Source of the DNA: Paenibacillus ehimensis NBRC 15659
GTDB lineage: Bacteria; Bacillota; Bacilli; Paenibacillales; NBRC-103111
Assembly: GCF_004000785.1 (NCBI RefSeq)
Contig: NZ_BILX01000046.1
Span: 1 to 49,716, forward strand
Reading direction: 5' to 3'
DNA length: 49,716 bases
The notes under the pieces are model-generated. The model ran no database searches and had not been told where the DNA came from. It saw only the letters and a program-made list of their open reading frames with translations. A program made the translations under genes and the position numbers. Shown in pieces: positions 34,226-45,706 of the stretch. Position 1 is the first letter of the stretch. The number at the start of each line of letters is the position of its first letter.

Positions 34226-34864
34226 TTATACAATATCGGCGAGATTTTGTTTCACAATATTTAATCCTGCTTTTAACTCCTCCAATGAATTTGTTGAGGC
34301 GAGTGCAACACGCAAAAACTTATCCGGCCTTCTTGCGCCACTGAGAAAACGATCCGAATGAAAAATACGAATACCGTGGCGCTGAAAGAAAGTCTCTATC
34401 TCTGACGCACTAGTATTATCCGATATAGGGAGCCATCTATAAAAGCTTAGCGGATGACCAATACCTGATGCTTGAGGAAAATACTCTATAAAAATAGTGT
34501 TGGCAGATTGAGCAAGTTGTTTTTTTTCCTCAACAATTTCCATTGCTTTTCCAGTTATAATGAGTTCCGTAATGATCTCAGCATCTAATGAAGAGGTTTT
34601 GACGTTGATATTAAAAATTGCTTTTTGAATCCTCTCTTTAAAATTTTCCCCAAACACCATATATGCCACCCGGAGCCCTGAACAGATGGACTTACCTGTG
34701 CCACAGATATAGACTGTTTGTTCGGGTAAAAGTTGATACATGGGCTGCTTATAATCATCGATGACTCCTGCCGTTAAAAAGGCGTGGATATCATCCTCAA
34801 TTACGATCAGATGATACTTGCGAATAATAGCAGCCAATTCTTTTTTGCGGATGTCTGAAATCAT
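34226..34864 (-). pseudogene. MocR/PdxR-type (GntR-aminotransferase) regulator, C-terminal half only
   Basis: About 212 residues of a fold-type I aminotransferase domain as found in MocR regulators: IEDDIHAFLTAG, the pyridoxal-lysine region ICGTGKSICSGLRVAYMVFG and the C-terminal RRPDKFLRVALASTNSLEEL. Full MocR proteins are about 470 residues with an N-terminal winged helix; that half is absent. The homology stops at about 34866, precisely where azlC homology begins on the other strand. The remaining ATG at 34864 is internal to the family. Not expected to bind DNA. Confidence 0.85.
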
Positions 34865-34867
34865 GAC

Positions 34868-35515
34868 AGTAGTTTATTCCTGGGAATTGCTTATGGAATC
34901 TATATGGACGAATCGGGTTTCAATGTGGTGTATTCTGCCCTAATGGCTTTAACGATTTTTGCTGGGTCCATGGAGTTTGTTGCTGTCACACTGCTGCTCG
35001 GTACATTTAATCCATTAGGCGCTCTGATGCTCACTTTCATGGTAAATGCACGTCATCTATTTTATGGGATATCCATGCTTGATAAATACAGAGGAACAGG
35101 ACTCAAAAAGTTATATTTAATCTTTGGTCTTTGCGACGAATCATTTTCTATTAACTATACAGCTGAAGTACCCAAGGGCGTGGACAAAGGATGGTTCATG
35201 TTCTTCGTCACCTTTCTGAATCACAGCTATTGGGTTTTGGGAGCAACTATTGGCGGATTTTTTGGATCACTCGTGCAGGTTGATTTGGAAGGTATTGATT
35301 TTGTTATGACAGCTCTGTTTGTTGTTATCTTTATCGAGCAATGGCTGAAGGAGAAGAAGCATCATAGCGCGATTGCAGGAGTTGGAGTATCTCTTTTATG
35401 TCTTGCTCTTTTTGGGAGCAGTGATTTTATTATCCCTTCCATGATCATGATTTTTTTCACACTTACCATACTTAAAAAACAGCTGGGGAAGGAAGGTGAG
35501 AATGTATGTCAATGA
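34868..35515 (+). pseudogene. azlC: azlC, branched-chain amino acid exporter subunit, 5' truncated
   Basis: The frame reads SSLFLGIAYGIYMDESGFNV then SALMALTIFAGSMEFVAVTL and NARHLFYGISMLDKYRGTGL, typical AzlC sequence. Homology begins at about 34868 without a start codon; the first ATG (34904) lies after the first membrane segment has begun. About 25 N-terminal residues and the promoter are lost. The C-terminus is normal and overlaps azlD by 10 bases. AzlC and AzlD together export branched-chain amino acids; the pair may now be silent, unless a start at 34904 gives partial function. Confidence 0.8.
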
Positions 35516-35832
35516 CTTTATTCGAGCAAATAATCACAATTGGAATGGTCGTTTTGGGAACCATGGCAACAAGATTTGTTCCCTTTATTATTTTTCCTCC
35601 AGGTAGATCTACACCTAACTATGTGAGTTATCTCGGCAGGGTACTGCCGGCAGCGACATTAGGGATGCTGGTTGTCTATTGTATCAAGGATGTAAGCCTG
35701 ATTTCTGGTAACCATGGAATACCTGAAATCATTTCTATCGGAGTTGTCGCGTTCCTCCACATTTGGAAGAGAAAGATGCTTCTTTCTTTGGCAAGCGGTA
35801 CCTTGGTCTACATGTTTTTGATCCGATTGTGA
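35506..35832 (+). CDS. azlD: AzlD, branched-chain amino acid exporter small subunit
   Basis: 108 residues with four hydrophobic segments: [40 protein letters not shown] and [20 protein letters not shown], characteristic of AzlD. The reading frame is intact and overlaps the end of azlC, with GGAAGG(T)GAG upstream. Since azlC has lost its start and promoter, azlD is probably not transcribed normally. Confidence 0.88.
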   Translation: MSMTLFEQIITIGMVVLGTMATRFVPFIIFPPGRSTPNYVSYLGRVLPAATLGMLVVYCIKDVSLISGNHGIPEIISIGVVAFLHIWKRKMLLSLASGTLVYMFLIRL

Positions 35833-35932
35833 TATCGCTATTTGGGCCGCTGAACATTCCGACGAAATGTGCGGTGCTTTTAGCAACCCTCGTCCCCCTT
35901 TCTTCCCTTCCATCTCATTTCCTCGATTATGC

Positions 35933-36131
35933 GCATATGTTTGTATCGCAAAGCAATGAAGCCCATATGTTTTTGTCGTTGCCTCAACGAAGAAACATAT
36001 GGGCTTTGGATTAAAAAAATCCCCATTATCTCGGGGATCTCAAAGCACTTATGTTTGTGTCGTCGGACATTCATCGACACAAAGATTCTTCGGATGTTGA
36101 ACCTAAAGTGGTCGAGCCCAGCAGCTCGACC
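35933..36131. repeat. Cluster of hairpins with a repeated CATATGTTT-TGTCG motif
   Basis: Three related words: CATATGTTTGTATCG (about 35935), CATATGTTTTTGTCG (about 35964) and TTATGTTTGTGTCG (about 36050). Around them are a 14-base perfect stem AAGCCCATATGTTT / AAACATATGGGCTT (35959-35972 and 35993-36006) with an inner CGTTG/CAACG helix, a 9-base stem TTTGTGTCG / CGACACAAA (36054-36062 and 36075-36083), and GGTCGAGC / GCTCGACC (36110-36117 and 36124-36131). Confidence 0.7.
36013..36038 (-). terminator. Possible terminator downstream of rph
   Basis: ATCCCC (36019-36024) and GGGGAT (36033-36038) form a stem; on the minus strand it is followed by TTTTTTT. It lies about 290 bases past the rph stop codon, inside the hairpin cluster. 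Confidence 0.7.
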
Positions 36132-36325
36132 CCAGTGGCAATGCGAAATCGAAAACGTGTACAGGCTGACGCCAATGCTGCGAGGCATGGAGCGGCCAAC
36201 GTGACGTATGCAGTTGGCTTCGAAAAGCTGGTCGTGTTGACGTATCGATTGTACGTTAATTGCCCACAGATTGCATTTTAATGCCGTCCATTATGACAAA
36301 GGCTCTTGCTTGACGAATTCAGCCA
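36132..36325. other. Gap between hairpin cluster and rph, possible unidentified coding remnant
   Basis: A plus-strand frame here ends RVQADANAARHGAANVTYAV then GFEKLVVLTYRLYVNCPQIA with a stop at 36279-36281. It has no ribosome binding site, and its upstream part overlaps the hairpins. It could be the tail of a lost gene; I do not recognise it. Confidence 0.3.
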
Positions 36326-38953
<2,628 letters not shown>

Positions 38954-39062
38954 CTAACCATTAAAATGAGAAAAAACATTTGACAAGAGTTTTCCGGCAT
39001 GGTACACTTAAGGTGTAAGATGTAATTACTATGCCCATACCAACATCGACAGTCGTAATCTG

Positions 39063-39091
39063 ATTATATCATCATGTCCGTTTATATGCAA
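39063..39091 (-). promoter_or_regulatory. Probable rph promoter
   Basis: On the minus strand TTGCAT (complement of 39086-39091), 17 bases, TATAAT (complement of 39063-39068). The transcript would have a leader of about 110 bases, containing the near-palindrome ACACTTAAGGTGT (39005-39017 region). Confidence 0.65.
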
Positions 39092-39094
39092 TAT

Positions 39095-39129
39095 AAAAGA
39101 ACCTGGTAAAACTGTCCAGGTTCTTTTTT
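39095..39129. terminator. Bidirectional terminator-like hairpin between the mannanase and rph
   Basis: Perfect 12-base stem AAAAGAACCTGG (39095-39106) / CCAGGTTCTTTT (39116-39127), with T-rich sequence on both strands. It lies immediately upstream of the rph -35 and would insulate rph from mannanase read-through. Confidence 0.75.
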
Positions 39130-39221
39130 GGTTTCCCACTACTATTAGTCACATCTAATAACTAATTCTGGAGCAAGATTGTGGGACAATGAAATGGGAT
39201 CAAGTTCTTGTCATATGGTTT

Positions 39222-39295
39222 TGACAACAACCTTATCTCATAAAATAAAAAAAGCCGCGATATACGCGGCACATATTGAGATAATATTGTTGTCA
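39222..39295. repeat. Nested inverted repeats surrounding the mannanase terminator
   Basis: Outer arms TGACAACAACCTTATCTCA (39222-39240) and TGAGATAATATTGTTGTCA (39277-39295) pair at 17 of 19 positions. Between them GCCGCG / CGCGGC (39254-39270) forms a second stem, followed on the minus strand by TTTTTTT, a classic terminator for the mannanase gene that ends at 39388. Confidence 0.8.
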
Positions 39296-39387
39296 CCCGA
39301 CAACGGAAAGCCGCCGGTCTTTAGTCCCCTATGGTAACGGTTACAGCATTGCTGGCGGCCGACAAAAAGTTCACGTGTCAAACGCCT

Positions 39388-41127
39388 TTACTGGGTTGTA
39401 CCGCTATAAACCGTGCTTAACTTGGATGTTGCCTTGATGCCATTTGGACCCTCAATAATGGCGCGTCCTTGCTCGGTATAGCTCGATCCTTGCCAGTCGG
39501 TTGACATATCCAAATATTCGAGACCGGCTCCGTTACCTTTCCAAGACCATCCGAGATATCCTACGCCTTTTTGTTGGGCATAACTCATAATGGTGGCCTC
39601 GTCCACATCGCCATTCGTATGCTTGATTCCGAATTCTCCAATCACGAGAGCTAGATTTTTATTCAAAACATTATCGATATTGCTTTTTACTGTGGCGGCA
39701 TTTCCCCCGGCGTATTCGTACATATGAATGGAAAACATCGTATTTTTTAGCGGATCAGCGTTAAATACTTCCGTTCCGTAGTCAAAAATCGATTGTGGAT
39801 ATTGGCCCCATCCGGCGCCGTCAACCATAATGGTGTTTTTGATGCCGGCATTTCTAAGCTTCGGAATAACCGACTTATAGCCTTGTGCCCAGCCTGTTCC
39901 ATCCCAAGTACCAAACCATTCATTTGCGATGTTCAGGATGACCGTTTTTTCTTTTCCGATAAGTGCACTTTTCATTTCAATCCAGTAATTTGCGATATTA
40001 TCCAACATCGTGGCACTATCGGATCCCGTACCATCATGTACTTCAAGAACAACGATCAATTTGTTTTGTTCCGATAAAGTGATTAGGTTTTGTATCGCGG
40101 ACAAATTGTCTTTCGTCCATTTCTGACCGTCAGACAATACGATTCTAATGGTGTTCGCTCCCGTTTTGGCTATCGCGGGGATCGCAACTGATTCTTGACC
40201 CTTATACCATGTGTAGGCGTGATTTATTCCTCTCATTACAAAAGGATTTCCGTTGGCATCATAAAGAGTCGTGCCTTTAATATAAAATCCTGTGTGGGTG
40301 GAGGCGGGATCTGTTGTGTCATTTAAGATCTTGCTTGCTGGCGAAACATTGCCGGCGGCATCCCTCGCTTTTATTGTGAAGCTGTACGATGTGCGGGCGG
40401 AGAGACCAGTCACCGTATAACTTGTTGTGGTGCTCGAGCCCGCTAAGGCTGTTCCATTATAAATATCGTAGCCGGTTACACCTACATTATCAGTTGATGC
40501 AGTCCATGTAAGATTTACCGACGTGCTTGTCTTGGAAGGGTTCTGCAGGTTCGTTGGTGCGGTTGGTGGTGTCGTATCTGCTGCGGTGTCAATCCGCGTG
40601 AATTTCCATTTTTGCTGCGCGTTGCCGTTGTCGGTCCACTGTTGAACGATCGCTCCGTCATTGGTATAACCACCGACCACATCCAGTGCTTTACCACTTG
40701 ATTGTGCGATCAGCTTAAAATATCCGCCACCGACGTCAATAATTTTCCACTTTTGGTTCGATGAGCCTTTGTCCGTCCACTGTTGCACACTATCGCCATC
40801 AGCAGTAGAGCCTTCGGCCACGGTCAGTACTTTGCCGCTTGATTGTACGATTAGCTTATAATATCCGCTGCCGACGTCAATCACTTTCCACTTCTGCTGG
40901 GCGTTTCCATTGTCGGTCCACTGTTGTACTTTCGCTCCGTCCGTGGTTCTCCCCCCTTCTACGTCCAGGTTTTTGCCGCTATGCTGTGCCGTAAGTTTGT
41001 AAACGGCACCCGAAGTAATTTCCGAGTTAGCAGAACCGGTCGTATTTGTGGTGGCGCTTACAGTTATGACAGACAACATATCAACAAGCATCCCCAAAAA
41101 AATTAAACTTGTTAAAATTTTCTTCAT
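39388..41127 (-). CDS. Secreted endo-beta-1,4-mannanase: ricin-type lectin repeats, FN3, GH5 (subfamily 8-like)
   Basis: 579 residues from the ATG at 41127 (AGGAGG nine bases upstream; ATG at 41133 is too close). Signal peptide about 1-25. Three ricin-B/CBM13-like repeats about 38-185, each with the QQWTDxGxxxQKWK pattern. FN3 domain about 192-280 (PPTAPTNLQNPSKTSTSVNL). GH5 catalytic domain about 290-560: DANGNPFVMRGINHAYTWYK, acid/base glutamate in LNIANEWFG (E403) and nucleophile in LVIGEFGIKH (E498), similar to Bacillus GH5_8 mannanases. The lectin modules lie N-terminal to the enzyme. It should hydrolyse plant mannans outside the cell, and has its own terminator. Confidence 0.9.
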   Translation of the reverse strand: MKKILTSLIFLGMLVDMLSVITVSATTNTTGSANSEITSGAVYKLTAQHSGKNLDVEGGRTTDGAKVQQWTDNGNAQQKWKVIDVGSGYYKLIVQSSGKVLTVAEGSTADGDSVQQWTDKGSSNQKWKIIDVGGGYFKLIAQSSGKALDVVGGYTNDGAIVQQWTDNGNAQQKWKFTRIDTAADTTPPTAPTNLQNPSKTSTSVNLTWTASTDNVGVTGYDIYNGTALAGSSTTTSYTVTGLSARTSYSFTIKARDAAGNVSPASKILNDTTDPASTHTGFYIKGTTLYDANGNPFVMRGINHAYTWYKGQESVAIPAIAKTGANTIRIVLSDGQKWTKDNLSAIQNLITLSEQNKLIVVLEVHDGTGSDSATMLDNIANYWIEMKSALIGKEKTVILNIANEWFGTWDGTGWAQGYKSVIPKLRNAGIKNTIMVDGAGWGQYPQSIFDYGTEVFNADPLKNTMFSIHMYEYAGGNAATVKSNIDNVLNKNLALVIGEFGIKHTNGDVDEATIMSYAQQKGVGYLGWSWKGNGAGLEYLDMSTDWQGSSYTEQGRAIIEGPNGIKATSKLSTVYSGTTQ

Positions 41128-41206
41128 CCACATTACCCTCCTAATGATTAGCGTTACCCCTTACGCTTTTCCGGAAGTTTCTAGCGTCTGTCCATATTTT
41201 CCTTTT

Positions 41207-41600
41207 CTAGCCCCCCCTCTTTCTGAGCTTAACTATTCGAATTTCCATCCCACAGGCGTAATCGTATTCCTCCTTTCCTGCCATGGTTCGGATAAGAAAT
41301 AAGAACCAAAAGAGCTCCATTCGAACGAAAATAGGGTAAATATATTGCATAATCGCATATATACGAAGCGCTTCTTGATAAGCATCCCTCAGCTTCAGGA
41401 CATCCGAAACTGCTGGTCCGATTCCCGCTGACAAAACGCCGCTAAGGCGGGCTCGATTATAGGCTCATGTGCAAACACGACATAGGCTTCGTATTCGAAA
41501 AACATAATGATTTGAATAAATTTGACGGATAGAACTTTGGCACCGGTTTCGAAAAACTGGAATTGTTGCCGATATCATCATCTAACCGTTTTCAAGTATG
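41207..41600 (-). pseudogene. Fragments of a YesN-like AraC-type response regulator (uncertain)
   Basis: The minus strand has SAGIGPAVSDVLKLRDAYQE followed by ALRIY, similar to the central segment of YesN-type response regulators that often precede polysaccharide-degrading genes; an upstream frame IIMFFEYEAYVVFAHEP is also protein-like. Neither receiver nor helix-turn-helix parts remain, and stops interrupt the frames. If correct, it is a lost regulator of the mannanase gene. Confidence 0.4.
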
Positions 41601-41613
41601 TAAGCGGTTACCA
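41599..41613. promoter_or_regulatory. Possible catabolite-responsive element (cre-like)
   Basis: TGTAAGCGGTTACCA is a near-palindrome close to the Bacillus cre consensus (TGWAANCGNTNWCA), with deviation in the last positions. It lies about 470 bases upstream of the mannanase start, rather far for direct control. Confidence 0.4.
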
Positions 41614-41698
41614 TAAATGATTATACCTATTTATGACACTGCATCCTATGTCTTCAAATGTGATTTCTTGTTCTGGATTGTTTTGTTGATATGGATTA

Positions 41699-41812
41699 CT
41701 TGATTCCTTCGACGCCAAGCTGCTCCGGTAACTGCGTCTCTTCATCAGGCAACCGGGATTGTTCCATATACAGGAACCCGGTCCGGTACAAGCCTACCCC
41801 TCTAGCTCCTTG
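41699..41812 (-). pseudogene. ptsI (PTS Enzyme I) internal fragment
   Basis: The minus strand reads GARGVGLYRTGFLYMEQSRL then PDEETQLPEQLGVEGIK and a stop. GxGLYRTEFLYM is the Enzyme I signature just after its phosphohistidine domain. About 30 residues remain of a roughly 570-residue protein, so this is a stray fragment, probably brought here by rearrangement. Confidence 0.6.
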
Positions 41813-41955
41813 GCTTCTTCGCTATAATGGATAGTCATTTGATAATTAATCCAAAGCAGATCAAACAGCTAATAAAATCTTACATGGAGCGGATCTTCAG
41901 CTTGGCAGGACCAGACTGCGCCTGACCGCACGGAGAAAACGTAACCCTACGAGGC

Positions 41956-42525
41956 ATGCCCGGAATTAAGTCGAAGAAATTATCCAAAATTAGGACAAGA
42001 GAGGCGATCACTAAAGCGTTTCTGGACCTTTTTGCCAATAAAGATCTCGAACAAATCACCATCAACGATATCGCGGATCGAACCAACGTGAACCGGGGTC
42101 CCATCTATTTGCACTATAGCGACAAATACGACCTGCTCGACAAACTGATCGACGATCATTTGAATAAGCTCACTTCCTTATGCAATCCAAGCGGGAGCAC
42201 ACCGCTGGCTAGCGAGCTTTTACCGGCATTCGTATACATTCGGAATCACTTCCTGTTCTTCTCCGCCATGCTGTCTACAACCAGAGCCGCCGTATTCCGG
42301 AAACGTTTGACGGAGTTCGTTTCGGTTCGTGTCAAGGAAAACCTGGATCGGAGTAACCCATATTCGGGGATCGACGGTGAATTGAACGCGCAGTTCATGG
42401 CTTCGGTGTTCGTCGGCATCGTGGAGTGGTGGGTTCAGCGTCAAATGCCGCACCCGCCTGAGTATATGGCAGAACAACTAAGGAAACTGTTCGAGAAAAA
42501 CGAGGTCTACCCTACCCAACCCTGA
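41956..42525 (+). CDS. TetR/AcrR-family transcriptional regulator
   Basis: 189 residues: N-terminal helix-turn-helix about 12-58 (REAITKAFLDLFANKDLEQI, INDIADRTNVNRGPIYLHYS) and a C-terminal domain similar to TetR_C of the DhaS/YvkB-like group (FVGIVEWWVQRQMPHPPEYM). GAGG lies very close to the ATG, so initiation may be weak; no better in-frame start is visible. Its targets are not evident: the downstream neighbour is an IS remnant, and upstream lies decayed DNA. Confidence 0.88.
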   Translation: MPGIKSKKLSKIRTREAITKAFLDLFANKDLEQITINDIADRTNVNRGPIYLHYSDKYDLLDKLIDDHLNKLTSLCNPSGSTPLASELLPAFVYIRNHFLFFSAMLSTTRAAVFRKRLTEFVSVRVKENLDRSNPYSGIDGELNAQFMASVFVGIVEWWVQRQMPHPPEYMAEQLRKLFEKNEVYPTQP

Positions 42526-42594
42526 ATTTTACTCTATGAAGAAGAGTCGTTTAATACGCCACTAATGAAGCCATGCGTAAATTGGGCTGTGAAT

Positions 42595-42886
42595 AATACA
42601 GCAGGCATTAAAGGAACGTGGGATTACTCAGAGCATGTCACGTAAAGGATACGGTTACGACAATGCCGTCATCGAAAACTTCTTTAGTATCTTAAAATCT
42701 GAGTTTTTATACACACAGGAGTTTGAGAATATGGAACAGTTCAAAGTAGAACTGGTGAATACATCAACTATTACAATCACAAACGGATAAAGGCAAAACT
42801 AAAAGGCATGAGCCCATTAATATACCGAGCTCATGCCACAGAATCTGCCTAACATAGAATGTCTAACTTTTGGGGGTCACTTCACC
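42595..42886 (+). mobile_element. IS3-family (IS150-type) element, 3' remnant
   Basis: The frame [20 protein letters not shown] then [20 protein letters not shown] is the end of an IS150-type OrfB integrase, with the third DDE glutamate in NAVIENFF. After a frameshift at about 42755 it continues [20 protein letters not shown] and stops at 42851-42853. The right terminal repeat TGTCTAACTTTTGGGGGTCA ends at about 42886. The left end, OrfA and most of OrfB are missing. Confidence 0.85.
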
Positions 42887-43008
42887 GAATTTTTCATCCT
42901 TTGGTGGTTCCTCCGCATTTTAGGCAAATACGGATATTTTAGGCACGCTATCACCTCTTCTAGTCTGCAAACTTCTCCTTCCCTCTCCGCTTTATACAGC
43001 CCGGTGTT

Positions 43009-44538
43009 TTAAGGCATCACAACCACTTTCTCTTTGCAGGATGTACAATACTTCGCATACTGGATACAAGTCTCCAATGAATCGTCCGGCTCCATCGGCC
43101 ACCACCGGATCGCCCCCGCAGGTGCATGGGAAGCAAAAAACTCCACTTCCTTGGGGATGCGGCCCACAACGACAACCTCGATGTTCTTAAAGCCCGACTC
43201 CATCCCCTTTTGGAGGGTCTTCCTTAATTGAGTATGCTCCGCTTCCGGATGAGAGTAAGGAATCGGGAACAATATCGAAACTCGGGAAGTGTCTTCATGA
43301 ATGACATGAGCCGTTTTGCGGGCGGGATCGTGTACGGGGGTCTCCCATATCCGGCTGTACGGCAGATGCTCCGGCAGCTCCAGCTCGGTCAGCCTCGAAT
43401 GAATTCTATCGTGGTAAACCCGTTCCAGTTCTCTGACCAAGATCTGAATCTGCTTATTTCTTAGAAAAGTGGTGTTGTTTCCTCTTTCGTTCCGATATTG
43501 GATATAGAGTAAATCGGGAACGGCCGCAAACTTGGAACAAAGAAACGTCCGAATCAGCATGTCGTAATCGTCGGCCACCAGCAACTCGTCGCGATGGCCC
43601 CCGACCAGATGGTAACAATCCCGGGACCATGCGCGGGGATGATTCGGCAACCCGACCAAGTGGCGGACGGTATTGCCGTTGATCGTCGTATGTCTGTGCG
43701 CATTTTGCCAGCGGTTCATTTCACGCAGCCAAACCCGATAAAATACGCTGTATCCAAAACCGCAATCCCAGCCGTACCAATGCGCATGAAGGTTCTCTGC
43801 GTACACCTCGGTACAATCCCCGTAAACAAAGCCGCATTCGGGATTTTGCTGAAATGCCCGAACGATCTTCTCCAGGCAATCAGGCGTCAGCTCGTCGTCA
43901 TGATCCACCTCGACTAAGATCTCCCCTGTACAAAGGCCTGCGGCATACCTTTTGAGCGCCCCAATATAGCCATTGCGGGAATCCTGGCGATATCTGCGCA
44001 CGCGAGGGTCTTTCAAAGGAAGCAAGTCATTCTTGTACGTCTCCTCGTTATCACCGGAATCGTCCACAATGACCCATTCCCAGTTCGGGTAAGTCTGATT
44101 TAATAGCGATCGATAAGGACGTTGAATTCTTTCTTTTGATCGGTAGCTGGCCGTAAACACGGATATCAGAGGCATATCGGAAGAAAAACGGGTAGGAGGA
44201 ACGGTTTTGTTTTCAGGGAGAGGGTCCGTCCCTTTGAGCCAGCAATAAAACAATTTATACGGTTCGAGTTCATCCGGCGAATGGAAGTGCAGCCAACGTT
44301 TCTTTTCCTGAATAGGCAGCGATGTTAGGGTTGTAAAAGGTTCCCATTCATCTCCTATGGAAACGTAGACACGCGGCTTGCGGGGACCGGCACCAACTAA
44401 TGGATCATCAGGTCCATACATGTTCACAGTAATGTGGTTTTCTTGCAACTTCAAGAGCGGTTCTTTCAATTTATCCTTCGAAACCTTCTCTGTCAAAAAC
44501 AGATGAACCGTCAATAAAGGAGTGAAGTCCGACGACAA
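43009..44538 (-). CDS. Large GT2-type glycosyltransferase
   Basis: 509 residues starting at TTG (44538) with AAAGGGG seven bases upstream. An N-terminal region of about 120 residues has no clear family. The GT-A domain follows: PLISVFTASYRSKERIQRPY, LLNQTYPNWEWVIVDDSGDN, the metal-binding EILVEVDHDDELTPDCLEKI, then WSRDCYHLVGGHRDELLVAD. The C-terminal 130 residues (SILFPIPYSHPEAEHTQLRK) look like a further domain of unknown role. No membrane segments, so it acts in the cytosol. It is divergent from the GT2-led operon at 44727 and likely works on the same glycan. Confidence 0.88.
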   Translation of the reverse strand: MSSDFTPLLTVHLFLTEKVSKDKLKEPLLKLQENHITVNMYGPDDPLVGAGPRKPRVYVSIGDEWEPFTTLTSLPIQEKKRWLHFHSPDELEPYKLFYCWLKGTDPLPENKTVPPTRFSSDMPLISVFTASYRSKERIQRPYRSLLNQTYPNWEWVIVDDSGDNEETYKNDLLPLKDPRVRRYRQDSRNGYIGALKRYAAGLCTGEILVEVDHDDELTPDCLEKIVRAFQQNPECGFVYGDCTEVYAENLHAHWYGWDCGFGYSVFYRVWLREMNRWQNAHRHTTINGNTVRHLVGLPNHPRAWSRDCYHLVGGHRDELLVADDYDMLIRTFLCSKFAAVPDLLYIQYRNERGNNTTFLRNKQIQILVRELERVYHDRIHSRLTELELPEHLPYSRIWETPVHDPARKTAHVIHEDTSRVSILFPIPYSHPEAEHTQLRKTLQKGMESGFKNIEVVVVGRIPKEVEFFASHAPAGAIRWWPMEPDDSLETCIQYAKYCTSCKEKVVVMP

Positions 44539-44726
44539 GTTGATTCCCCTTTCTCAAATGTCCATTCTCTTTATTCACATACGCAGTGTATTCCTCCGCT
44601 CTAACATTTGTCCGCCCAATAGCCTTGTATGAACGCACATTTCGCTGGAGGACGCATACTCTGGGAGGTAACCATCCTATCGTACAATGCGGGACACAAC
44701 TCATTTTTATGAAAGGTGGAGTTATC

Positions 44727-45587
44727 TTGGAACATCCGTTGGTTAGCGTCGTTATTCCCGCTTATAACCGGCCCCACACGCTAAAAATCGCCATTGACAG
44801 CGTGCTCGAACAAACCTACCCGAATATCGAAATTGTCATTTGCGACGACAGCTCCAATCACGAAGTGCAGCAAATGCTGGAAGCCGCTTATCTGCGGTCT
44901 TATCCCCAGATTAAATATCATAAAAACGAGAAAAACCTTTTTCTTGAAAACTGGCACAAATGCTTCGACCTGGCCTCGGGGGAATATATCAATTACTTGA
45001 TGGATGACGACGTATTTCATAAAGAGAAGATCTCCAAAATGCTCTATTTTTTTAACGAATTCGAAAACATCACGCTGGTCACCTCCTACCGGCAAACCAT
45101 CAATGAATCGGGGAGCTTGCTTGCGCCCATCGCCGCAACGGTCAGACTCTACGAAGAGACGAGAGTGATGGATGGAAAAACGCTAGGAAACATCGCATTA
45201 ACCCGCTGCTTAAATGTGATCGGCGAGCCGACGACCGTTTTGTTTAAAAAAGCGGACCTTACCGAACCGTTCGGAGTATTCCGCGGGAAGCAATATTCGC
45301 TGATCAACGATATGGCTGCCTGGTTATCTCTACTCTTCAAAGGAAAAGCAGTTTATATTCCGGAGGCGCTCAGCTACTTTCGATTACATGCCAACCAAAA
45401 CAACAGCGCGCTTGGCTTCAAAGCGTTCAGCGAATGGCTTGATCTAACGATCGCCTCCAGGGATGAGGGCTTTCTGGAAACGGAGGAGTTGTACAAAACC
45501 GCCCTTCTTGCTTACCGCAAACGCGTGCAGGGATACCCGCAATTTGCAGCGGACATTCAGCGGATCGATACGATCTTGAAACGCTAG
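44727..45587 (+). CDS. GT2 glycosyltransferase
   Basis: 286 residues from the TTG at 44727, which has AAGGTGGAG six bases upstream; an in-frame ATG at 44709 overlaps that site. GT-A fold: LVSVVIPAYNRPHTLKIAID, SVLEQTYPNIEIVICDDSSN, and the metal-binding ASGEYINYLMDDDVFHKEKI. The C-terminal part includes YIPEALSYFRLHANQNNSAL. It transfers a sugar from a nucleotide donor. First of four plus-strand genes for making and attaching a modified amino sugar. Confidence 0.9.
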   Translation: MEHPLVSVVIPAYNRPHTLKIAIDSVLEQTYPNIEIVICDDSSNHEVQQMLEAAYLRSYPQIKYHKNEKNLFLENWHKCFDLASGEYINYLMDDDVFHKEKISKMLYFFNEFENITLVTSYRQTINESGSLLAPIAATVRLYEETRVMDGKTLGNIALTRCLNVIGEPTTVLFKKADLTEPFGVFRGKQYSLINDMAAWLSLLFKGKAVYIPEALSYFRLHANQNNSALGFKAFSEWLDLTIASRDEGFLETEELYKTALLAYRKRVQGYPQFAADIQRIDTILKR

Positions 45588-45648
45588 AATGAGGCATTGC
45601 GAAAACTGGAGAGTCAGGTATTCGCCGTTCCTCCTGTTCATGGGGTTC

Positions 45649-45657
45649 ATACTATAA
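45649..45657 (+). promoter_or_regulatory. Candidate mother-cell sigma -10 (CATACTATA) before the aminotransferase gene
   Basis: CATACTATA fits the sigma-K -10 pattern CATAnnnTA. The same nine bases occur before the collagen-like gene at 49117-49125. No good -35 is seen at the right distance, so support is weak. Confidence 0.35.
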
Positions 45658-45706
45658 GGTGTACACATTGATTGGAAAATGGATTCCAGTGAGAAGAGGT
45701 TGCCTC

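Noticed and set aside
39331..39352. TGGTAACGGTTACA as a cre site
   Set aside because: Deviates at position 3 and 4 of the consensus and lies downstream of the mannanase gene rather than near a promoter.
40560..40980. Tandem DNA repeats in the mannanase gene considered as an independent repeat element
   Set aside because: They are the coding sequence of three ricin-type lectin repeats in frame and are fully explained by the protein.
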